Positions 5,822-10,845 of a DNA stretch of 10,845 bases are shown one piece after another. The notes beneath the pieces were generated by a model that was not told where the DNA came from, ran no database searches, and saw only the letters and a list, made by a program, of their open reading frames with translations. The translations under genes were made by a program, and so were the position numbers. Numbering within the stretch: the stretch's first letter is position 1; each line of letters begins with the position of its first letter. Origin of the DNA: Patescibacteria group bacterium (lineage in GTDB: Bacteria > Patescibacteriota > Gracilibacteria > JAHISY01). The stretch lies in the NCBI GenBank assembly GCA_018817365.1, contig JAHISY010000058.1, positions 1 through 10,845 on the forward strand, read 5' to 3'.

Positions 5822-6426
5822 TTTCAAAAGAAAAATCGCGGCTGCGGGAAGAAATTCTCGCGAAACTGAAAAATTTCCCATTGGCGGAGCGGGAGCGGCA
5901 GAATCGGATAATTCAGAAAAAATTTCTCGCATTGTCAGTATTCGCCGCGGCAGAGATAATCGGTTTTTTTGCGAGCGAGGAATTCGAAGTTTCGACTGAC
6001 GAGTTGATTACCAAAAGTTTGGCGGCAGGGAAGCGGGTTTGTTTGCCGCGGATTAAAAAGCATTCAGCATCCAGCATTCCCTCCTCCGCTGAAGCTACGG
6101 AGGGCAAGCAGCATTCAGGACTGGAGTTTCACGAAATTAAAAATTTAACAGAATTGGAAGTTGGAGAGTTTGGCATTCGCGCGCCGAGGGAAGATTCGCC
6201 GAAGGTTGCGATTTCAAAAATTCAACTGCTGGCTGTGCCGGGGTTGGCGTTCACGAAAAACGGGGAGAGGCTGGGACGGGGCGGCGGTTTTTTTGATCGC
6301 GCGCTTAGAAAATTCGAAGGGGTGAGTGTGGGACTGGCTTTTGATTTTCAGATTCTGCCGAAAGTTCCGATGGAAGAGTGGGACGAGAAAATTTCAAAAA
6401 TTCTCACGATTGGAGAAATCGAGTAA
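5818..6426 (+). CDS. ygfA: 5-formyltetrahydrofolate cyclo-ligase with 17-residue insertion
   Basis: Converts 5-formyltetrahydrofolate to 5,10-methenyltetrahydrofolate using ATP, returning stored folate to one-carbon metabolism. It is 202 residues long. The N-terminal helix (SKEKSRLREEILAKL), GFFASEEFEVST (49-60) and the ATP-binding signature GERLGRGGGFFDRAL near residues 146-160 are typical. The ATG at 5818 sits in the ATGA overlap with the lipoprotein; earlier GTG and ATG options lie inside that gene. Residues 84-100 are an extra segment between VCLPRIKKHS and GLEFHEI; removing these 51 nt restores a continuous family-like sequence (see the repeat at 6059-6118). The catalytic regions are intact, so the enzyme is probably functional. 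It sits 11 nt upstream of tyrS. Confidence 0.93.
   Translation: MISKEKSRLREEILAKLKNFPLAERERQNRIIQKKFLALSVFAAAEIIGFFASEEFEVSTDELITKSLAAGKRVCLPRIKKHSASSIPSSAEATEGKQHSGLEFHEIKNLTELEVGEFGIRAPREDSPKVAISKIQLLAVPGLAFTKNGERLGRGGGFFDRALRKFEGVSVGLAFDFQILPKVPMEEWDEKISKILTIGEIE
6059..6118. repeat. In-frame palindromic/heptad insertion element within the cyclo-ligase gene
   Basis: Nine-base direct repeats AGCATTCAG lie at 6059-6067 and 6110-6118, offset by exactly 51 nt (17 codons). Between them are three 7-nt units (GCATTCA, GCATCCA, GCATTCC at 6060-6080) and a hairpin: CCTCCG (6083-6088) pairing with CGGAGG (6098-6103) around a 9-nt loop. This looks like an inserted short element with a flanking duplication, tolerated because it keeps frame and lacks stops. 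The translated insert (ASSIPSSAEATEGKQHS) is polar and probably a surface loop. Confidence 0.75.
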
Positions 6427-6437
6427 ACTCATTCCCA

Positions 6438-7823
6438 ATGAATCTCAAAAAAATCTTTTCACATGGCGTCGTCGAAATTATCGGAGAGAAAGAACTGCGT
6501 CAAAAACTAGAAAGCGATCCTTCTAAAGTTGTCATCAAATACGGCGTCGATCCAACGCGACCCGACATCCATCTCGGGCACGCGGTTTGTTTTCGCAAAC
6601 TTCGGGAATTTCAAGATCTCGGTTGCAAAGTGGTTTTCCTTATCGGCGACTTCACCGCGCGGATCGGAGACCCGACCGGTCAATCCAAAATTCGTCCCGA
6701 GCTTGAGCAGGCGGAAGTGGAAGCGAATGTCAAAACTTATCTCGAGCAGGCGGGGAAGATTCTCAAAACGAACCCCGAAAGCTTCGTGTGGATTCGAAAT
6801 TCCGACTGGTTTGTCTCGATTCACGATGTGCGCGCGCCAGAGGGGACGAAACTTACAATCGAAGGAGGTGGACAAAAAATCCAAACGCCGCCGCTGCCCG
6901 GTAATCACATTCTGGCGCGAACAAACGCATGGTTAGTAACGCGGATGCAAAAAAATAAAATTCGTCATTACTCTTTCGTCAACATTCTCGCAGTGCTCCG
7001 CAAAATTACGCACGCGCGGTTGATCGAGCGCGACATGTTTCAGCAACGCATCAAAAAAGGCGAGCCGATTTTTATGCACGAGCTGCTTTATCCCATTATT
7101 CAAGGAATCGACTCGAATGTGCTCGCGGACATTTTCGGCTCCTGCGATCTCGAACTTGGCGGCACTGATCAACATTTCAACATGCTGATGGGGCGCGAGG
7201 TAATGGAGATGAATTCCAAAAAACCGCAGGCGGTGATGACACTCCCGATTCTCGAAGGCACCGACGGAAAGGAAAAAATGTCGAAAAGTCTCGAAAATTA
7301 TATCGGCATCACCGAGCCACCGCGCGAGATTTTTGGCAAGACGATGCGGATTCCCGATTCACTCATCCCGCGCTGGGTCGAGCTTTGCACAGATTTGGAT
7401 TCTGCCGAATTTGAAAAAAGGCTTGCCCTCGACTCCGATCGGGGGCTGAAAAAGAAAGAGAACCCCAAAAATTTGAAAGCGGAACTCGCGCGCGAACTTG
7501 TCAAAATTTATCACGGCGCGGAAGAAGCGGAGAAGGCGGTGGAAGAATTCGAGCGGATGTTCTCCGGCAAGTCGGGTGGCGGGAAGCCGGATGAGATTCT
7601 CGAAATTCAAATTGAGGAGGGAGGATGGGGAATTGTCGAGCTGCTCGTGGCGGCGAAATTAGTTGACTCGAAATCGGATGCGCGACGATTGATCAAGCAG
7701 GGCGGAGTCCGCGCGAACGGAAAAAGAGTTGAGAGTTTCGAAGAGAATTTCGAAGTAGGGAAGGGCGAATTGATTTTGCAGGTCGGCAAACGAAAATGGG
7801 CGAAAATAGTTCGGGGTTCGTAG
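6438..7823 (+). CDS. tyrS: Tyrosyl-tRNA synthetase with insertion in the catalytic domain
   Basis: Charges tRNA-Tyr with tyrosine. It is a class I synthetase of 461 residues, longer than the usual 400-420. Motifs: YGVDPTRPDIHLGH with the HIGH-type HLGH at 45-48, LIGDFTARIGDPTG (68-81), GGTDQHFNMLMGRE (241-254) and KMSKS (280-284). A C-terminal S4 RNA-binding domain spans about 395-455 (ARRLIKQGGVRANG). Residues 129-177, between NSDWFVSI and YSFVNILAVLRKITHARL, have no counterpart in the TyrRS pattern I know and account for the extra length. The start is ATG at 6438, giving MNLKKIFSHG; an in-frame ATG at 6378 lies inside the upstream gene and adds unrelated residues. The 11-nt gap suggests co-transcription with the cyclo-ligase. 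There is no Shine-Dalgarno. Confidence 0.95.
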   Translation: MNLKKIFSHGVVEIIGEKELRQKLESDPSKVVIKYGVDPTRPDIHLGHAVCFRKLREFQDLGCKVVFLIGDFTARIGDPTGQSKIRPELEQAEVEANVKTYLEQAGKILKTNPESFVWIRNSDWFVSIHDVRAPEGTKLTIEGGGQKIQTPPLPGNHILARTNAWLVTRMQKNKIRHYSFVNILAVLRKITHARLIERDMFQQRIKKGEPIFMHELLYPIIQGIDSNVLADIFGSCDLELGGTDQHFNMLMGREVMEMNSKKPQAVMTLPILEGTDGKEKMSKSLENYIGITEPPREIFGKTMRIPDSLIPRWVELCTDLDSAEFEKRLALDSDRGLKKKENPKNLKAELARELVKIYHGAEEAEKAVEEFERMFSGKSGGGKPDEILEIQIEEGGWGIVELLVAAKLVDSKSDARRLIKQGGVRANGKRVESFEENFEVGKGELILQVGKRKWAKIVRGS

Positions 7824-7847
7824 TTCTCAGATATTGATTCAAAATTC

Positions 7848-8615
7848 ATGGAACTCATTCCAATTTTCGGAATCGGAATATTCGGGCTGGCGGTGGGGAG
7901 TTTCACCAACGCGGCGGTTTATCGGCTGAAAATCTGTGAAATAAAAAGCATTTTTTTTGGTCGCAGTTTTTGTCCGCGCTGCAAAAAAACTTTGCGCGCG
8001 CGCGACTTGATTCCGCTAGCGAGTTTTTTGCTGCTTCGCGGGAGGTGCCGATTTTGCCGGAAGAAAATATCCCCCCATTATTTTTGGGTCGAGCTTGCGA
8101 CGGCTGTCGCGTTTGGCGGGGTGGCGGTTTTCACCGGTTTCGCAGATCTCGCGCTGCTCTCGTGGAATTTATTTTTCACCGCGATCTTTATTTTTCTCGC
8201 AAGTTTCGATTTCTTATTCGGCGAGATTCCCGACGAAGTTTCGCTCCCCGCCTCTTTGCTCGCATTTCTGGGAAGTTTCCTCGCTTTCACGATTGCTCCC
8301 TGCGAAAGTTTGATAGGGTTGCTTGCCGGTGGAGGATTTTTCGCGGCGATTGTTCTCATCTCGAATGGAAAGTGGATGGGAGGCGGCGACATTCGGTTCG
8401 GGCTGTTACTCGGCGCGCTGCTCGGCTGGCAAGGTTTTGCGATCGCAGTTTTCGCCGCTTCGTTTTTGGGTTCGACCGTGGGGGTCATTCAAATTCTTCA
8501 AAAAAAGAAAAAGCTAAAATCAGCGCTACCGTTTGCTCCGTTTCTCGCAGCGGGGGGAGTGGCGGCGATTTTATTTGCTGAAGAAATTTGGGAATGGTAT
8601 TTGAGTTTTTTTTGA
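7848..8615 (+). CDS. pilD: Type IV prepilin peptidase (leader peptidase)
   Basis: A membrane aspartic protease that cleaves the leader from type IV pilins and pseudopilins and often N-methylates the new end. It is 255 residues with about seven or eight hydrophobic segments. The N-terminal GSFTNAAVYRL (17-27) is the family signature. A cytoplasmic loop has two CxxC pairs (C42/C45 and C67/C70), the metal-binding feature of PilD/GspO types that also methylate. The two catalytic aspartates are D121 in ASFDFLFGEIPD and D181 in GGGDIR. It lies 24 nt after tyrS and is the last gene of the + run, ending in TGA. No pilin or pilus ATPase gene is in the window. The start is ATG with no ribosome-binding site. 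comC would be an equally valid name. Confidence 0.94.
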   Translation: MELIPIFGIGIFGLAVGSFTNAAVYRLKICEIKSIFFGRSFCPRCKKTLRARDLIPLASFLLLRGRCRFCRKKISPHYFWVELATAVAFGGVAVFTGFADLALLSWNLFFTAIFIFLASFDFLFGEIPDEVSLPASLLAFLGSFLAFTIAPCESLIGLLAGGGFFAAIVLISNGKWMGGGDIRFGLLLGALLGWQGFAIAVFAASFLGSTVGVIQILQKKKKLKSALPFAPFLAAGGVAAILFAEEIWEWYLSFF

Positions 8616-8643
8616 AGATTGGTTTGTCTGACAGAGGTTTTAA

Positions 8644-8698
8644 TTTCCAATAACAAAAATCCAATTTCCGAATAAATTCCAATTTCTAAAATCTAAAG
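8644..8698. repeat. Degenerate heptanucleotide repeats in the pilD/LapA-like gap
   Basis: CCAA-type cores at 8647, 8661, 8668 (CCGA), 8679, 8686 (CTAA) and 8693 (CTAA) are spaced by 7 or 14 nt apart from one 11-nt step. The repeats fill most of the 88-nt gap between two convergent genes. Units read TCCAATT and TCTAAAA on the + strand. No GC-rich terminator stem was seen in this gap. Confidence 0.65.
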
Positions 8699-8703
8699 TT
8701 AAT

Positions 8704-8952
8704 TCAAAACTCACTTCCCTCTTCTTCGCGGATTTCTTTTTCTTTTTTATTCAGTATCGACTGAATCGCGAGCGTGTAAAGCGAGCCGGCAGCCATTCCG
8801 AATACCGTGAGGACAAGCACCGGGAAAGTCATCGGCATGCTTTTGAAACTAAAAAACATCACGAAAGAGGCGTTCGTCTGAATATTCTGAAAAGCGATGA
8901 TCAACAAAACTAGCGTGATCGCCATCGCTCCAACGAGGTAACGGATCTTCAT
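8704..8952 (-). CDS. LapA-domain (DUF1049-like) small membrane protein
   Basis: An 82-residue inner-membrane protein with two predicted transmembrane helices (about 6-21 and 43-65). The FQN after the first helix (21-23) and the FxFxxxxMPMTFPVLVLTVFGMAAGSL pattern across the second match the LapA/DUF1049 domain. The tail is charged and cytoplasmic (KKEKEIREEEGSEF). In E. coli, LapA with LapB controls lipopolysaccharide synthesis, but stand-alone small members are widespread and mostly uncharacterised, so no specific role is claimed. The ATG overlaps the tig stop (ATGA, 8949-8952), implying translational coupling to trigger factor. It is the last gene of its unit. Confidence 0.8.
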   Translation of the reverse strand: MKIRYLVGAMAITLVLLIIAFQNIQTNASFVMFFSFKSMPMTFPVLVLTVFGMAAGSLYTLAIQSILNKKEKEIREEEGSEF

Positions 8953-10241
8953 TTTGAGAGGGTTTTAATAAACTCGGAGATGAGTTTAATCACTTTCAAT
9001 TGATGCTGCAAACGGATTCGATTCGGCGTGCCCGCCGCGAAAGACTCTCGCACTTCTCGTTTTTGGCTTTCGGGATAGCGGTTTGCCTGCTTCTCGATTT
9101 CCGCATCCACATCTTTTTCTTCCACTTCCGGTTTTTCCGTCGCCACGAGTTTGTCTAAAATCAGCCGCACTTTCACGCGCTTTTCAGCTTCGCCTCGCAT
9201 TTCCTTTCGAATTTCCTCCTCCGTTTTTTTCAGCTGTTCGAGATATTTCTGCCAATCCATCCCCCCATTTGCAAGCCGCTGTTGCAAATCTTTTAGCATC
9301 CATTCCGTTTCCTCGTCGACCAAAATTTCGGGCGTCTCGACTTTCCCGATTTTCAGCAGTTCTGCGATCAAATCATTCTCCAGCTTCTGTTGCGCCTGCG
9401 CTTCCTTCCTTCCTTTCAAATGTTTCTCGATGTCTGCCTCCACGTCCTCCCACTTTTCTTTTTTGCCACCGCTCACTTTTTTCGCGAATTCCGCATCCAA
9501 TTTCGGTTCGCGCAACTCCTCGATTTTATGAAGCTTGATTTTGAATTTCACCTCTTTCCCTGCGAGGTGCTTCGCGTGGTAATTCTCCGGGAATTTCACT
9601 GCGTGTTCTTTTTCCTCCCCCGCCTGCATCCCCGTCACGCCTTCCTCGAATCCGGGGATGAAATTGCCCTCGCCCAAAATGAGCGGATGATTTTTCGCCT
9701 GCGTGCCGTCGAGCGGCACCCCGTCGGGCGTGAATCCCGAGAAATCGATTTCCACGCGATCGCTTTTCTGCGCGGCGCGATCTTTCACCTCTTTCGCCTC
9801 CGCATTTCCTCGCAGGATGTCTTTCACGACCGCCTCCACTTCTTTCCGCTCCACCGGCGATTCCTCTTTTTTCAATTTAATTCCTTTCCAATCGCCGAGC
9901 TCCACTTCCGGCAGCACCGCCACTTTTGCCGTGAATTTCAGCGGATTGGCAGACCGAATCTCGATTTTCGGATGCGAGATTACTTTTAATTTCTCTCCCT
10001 TCACCGCCTCCGCGTACGCGAGTTTGATTGCGATATCATTCGCTTCGAGCGCGATATTTTCCTCGCCGACTCGCTCGACGATTTTTTCTTCCGGAGCGTG
10101 TCCCTCGCGAAATCCGTCGATTTTCACTTCTTTTTGAAAGCGCCGCATCGCTTCCGCGCGCGCGGATTCGAGCTGCTCTCCGCTCACCTCGATCGTGAGT
10201 TCCACTTCGGATTTCGGTAGAGTTTTCACAGAAACTTGCAT
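8949..10241 (-). CDS. tig: Trigger factor, ribosome-associated chaperone/PPIase
   Basis: Binds the ribosome exit tunnel and shields and folds nascent chains. It is 430 residues, the full usual length. The N-terminal ribosome-binding domain carries GFREGHAP (43-50), an exact match to the GFRxGxxP signature that docks on ribosomal protein L23. A central FKBP-type prolyl isomerase domain spans about 155-243 (RVEIDFSGF, GEGNFIPGFEEGVTGMQAGEE). The long helical, charged C-terminal chaperone domain spans about 245-430. ATG at 10239-10241 gives the standard N-terminus MQVSVKTLPKSEVELTIEV. A TAAAAT hexamer lies upstream; there is no Shine-Dalgarno. The downstream partner is a LapA-like gene rather than the clpP/clpX common in other bacteria. 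Confidence 0.97.
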   Translation of the reverse strand: MQVSVKTLPKSEVELTIEVSGEQLESARAEAMRRFQKEVKIDGFREGHAPEEKIVERVGEENIALEANDIAIKLAYAEAVKGEKLKVISHPKIEIRSANPLKFTAKVAVLPEVELGDWKGIKLKKEESPVERKEVEAVVKDILRGNAEAKEVKDRAAQKSDRVEIDFSGFTPDGVPLDGTQAKNHPLILGEGNFIPGFEEGVTGMQAGEEKEHAVKFPENYHAKHLAGKEVKFKIKLHKIEELREPKLDAEFAKKVSGGKKEKWEDVEADIEKHLKGRKEAQAQQKLENDLIAELLKIGKVETPEILVDEETEWMLKDLQQRLANGGMDWQKYLEQLKKTEEEIRKEMRGEAEKRVKVRLILDKLVATEKPEVEEKDVDAEIEKQANRYPESQKREVRESFAAGTPNRIRLQHQLKVIKLISEFIKTLSK

Positions 10242-10273
10242 TACAAAAAAGTTAAAAACTAAAAGTGGGTGGG

Positions 10274-10302
10274 ATTTTAACTCGAAATCAGATTTTTTTC
10301 AG
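10274..10302 (-). promoter_or_regulatory. Candidate tig promoter
   Basis: On the - strand, CTGAAA (10297-10302) is followed after exactly 17 nt by TAAAAT (10274-10279), which ends 32 nt before the tig ATG. The -35 match is partial and overlaps the stop codon of the upstream FN3 gene. It would allow tig to be expressed apart from that gene. Confidence 0.35.
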
Positions 10303-10845
10303 CGGGTGAAAATCTCCTTCCGAAAAATCACCGCGAGCAGCGCGAGAGTCGCCAGCAGTGAAATTAAAATCGCTGCGGCAGGACCTTCCTCCGAAAGTTG
10401 CGCTGGTTTGGGAGAGCTCGCGTGGAGAGTCGGAACAGCAGCCTTCACATCCGCCGACGGTGAATAAATAGCCGAGACTTCGTTGCTCCCGTTACTCTCG
10501 TTTCCGCTCGCGTCCACCGCGCTCACCATGAAAAAGTAGCGTTGCCCGTTGGAAAGATTCTTTGAAAAAATTTCCCACATGTCTCCCGAAGTCACGCGAT
10601 GAATGTAGCCGCCGCCTTTTGTCCCATAATAAATATTGTAAAGCGCCACTGCTTCGTCAGCCGACTCTTCCCAGGAGAGTTCGATTCCGGCTGCGGTTGA
10701 AACCGCTTGCAAATTTTGCGGGGGGTTGATCAGAATTTCGGTTTCCGCAGGAGTGTAAAAATCTTCCTCCGGCTGTGAATTCGCCGCGCAATTTTTACAT
10801 TCTCCGGTGTTTTCTGCCGTCTCTGTCTCGGAAGTTTCGAGAAGA
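10299..10845 (-). CDS. FN3-domain protein with C-terminal membrane anchor, 5'-truncated by window edge
   Basis: The frame is open to the right edge, so the start is outside; the TTG at 10712 is internal to the FN3 domain and is not the start. The 181 visible residues are: a Glu/Thr-rich stretch (ETSETETAENTGE), a CKNC pair, a linker, one fibronectin type III domain (from INPPQNLQAVS to SNEVSAIY, with LYNIYYGT and YFFMVSAVDASGNES as typical strands), a low-complexity linker, then EEGP, a hydrophobic helix (AAAILISLLATLALLAVIF) and a positive tail RKEIFTR. That end is a tail anchor or sorting-type signal with the FN3 part outside the cell; no LPxTG is present. It is probably a cell-surface protein, partner unknown. 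It ends in TGA 57 nt before tig. Confidence 0.85.
   Translation of the reverse strand, partial: LLETSETETAENTGECKNCAANSQPEEDFYTPAETEILINPPQNLQAVSTAAGIELSWEESADEAVALYNIYYGTKGGGYIHRVTSGDMWEIFSKNLSNGQRYFFMVSAVDASGNESNGSNEVSAIYSPSADVKAAVPTLHASSPKPAQLSEEGPAAAILISLLATLALLAVIFRKEIFTR

Noticed and set aside
6378..6437. Longer tyrS N-terminus from ATG at 6378
   Set aside because: It would add 20 residues read from within the cyclo-ligase gene in another frame; they do not fit the TyrRS family.
6862..6870. Strong Shine-Dalgarno-like AAGGAGGTG inside tyrS, possible internal start
   Set aside because: No start codon follows at suitable spacing; it simply encodes part of the EGGG stretch.
9083..9989. 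Long + strand open frames opposite tig
   Set aside because: They are antisense shadows of the trigger factor gene, rich in Phe/Ser/Arg, and have no family features.
10710..10712. TTG as the start of the FN3 gene
   Set aside because: It falls inside the first strand of the FN3 domain, and the frame continues open to the window edge.
1..10845. Recoding of UGA to glycine as in Gracilibacteria/Absconditabacteria
   Set aside because: UGA ends the lipoprotein, pilD, LapA-like, tig and FN3 genes at the expected places, and no in-frame UGA is needed inside a gene.

Overview
The window looks like an ordinary chromosomal core segment of a small-genome, Gram-negative-type or monoderm bacterium, most likely a member of the Candidate Phyla Radiation (Patescibacteria). 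This placement is inference. It rests on short gene gaps, a streamlined set of core genes in short mixed-direction units, FN3 and type IV pilus-type surface functions, no recognisable Shine-Dalgarno sequences, and gaps filled with degenerate heptanucleotide repeats. UGA serves as a normal stop for five genes here, which argues against the UGA-glycine lineages (Gracilibacteria, Absconditabacteria). No phage, transposase, CRISPR array, tRNA or rRNA was seen.

Layout. From the left edge: the 3' part of serA (phosphoglycerate dehydrogenase), then dnaG (primase), both on the + strand. Next come yebC and a nitroreductase-family gene on the - strand, which converge on dnaG with a 15-bp overlap. A five-gene + strand run follows: dcd (dCTP deaminase), a small lipoprotein, 5-formyltetrahydrofolate cyclo-ligase, tyrS and a prepilin peptidase. 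The right end is a - strand unit: a 5'-truncated FN3-domain membrane-anchored protein, tig (trigger factor) and a LapA-like two-helix membrane protein. Several neighbours are tightly coupled: ATGA overlaps join lipoprotein to cyclo-ligase and tig to the LapA-like gene, and gaps of 11 and 24 nt separate cyclo-ligase, tyrS and the prepilin peptidase.

The genes cover unrelated housekeeping jobs (serine synthesis, replication, nucleotide and folate metabolism, translation, protein folding and surface assembly). No single new pathway is evident. The most unusual content is non-coding or repeat-like. (1) A family of 7-nt periodic repeats (TCCAATY, TCTAACT and ACTAACT types) sits directly against the start codons of dnaG, dcd and yebC and fills the pilD/LapA-like gap; the yebC copy is a 13-unit array occupying 91 of the 96 nt between two genes. 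(2) An in-frame 51-bp insertion in the cyclo-ligase gene carries heptads and a hairpin and is bounded by 9-bp direct repeats, resembling a protein-tolerated palindromic element. (3) A TAAAAT hexamer lies 22-46 nt upstream of all four apparent unit-leading genes whose starts are visible. (4) None of the ten visible start codons has a Shine-Dalgarno sequence. (5) TyrRS carries an apparent insertion of about 49 residues in its catalytic domain.
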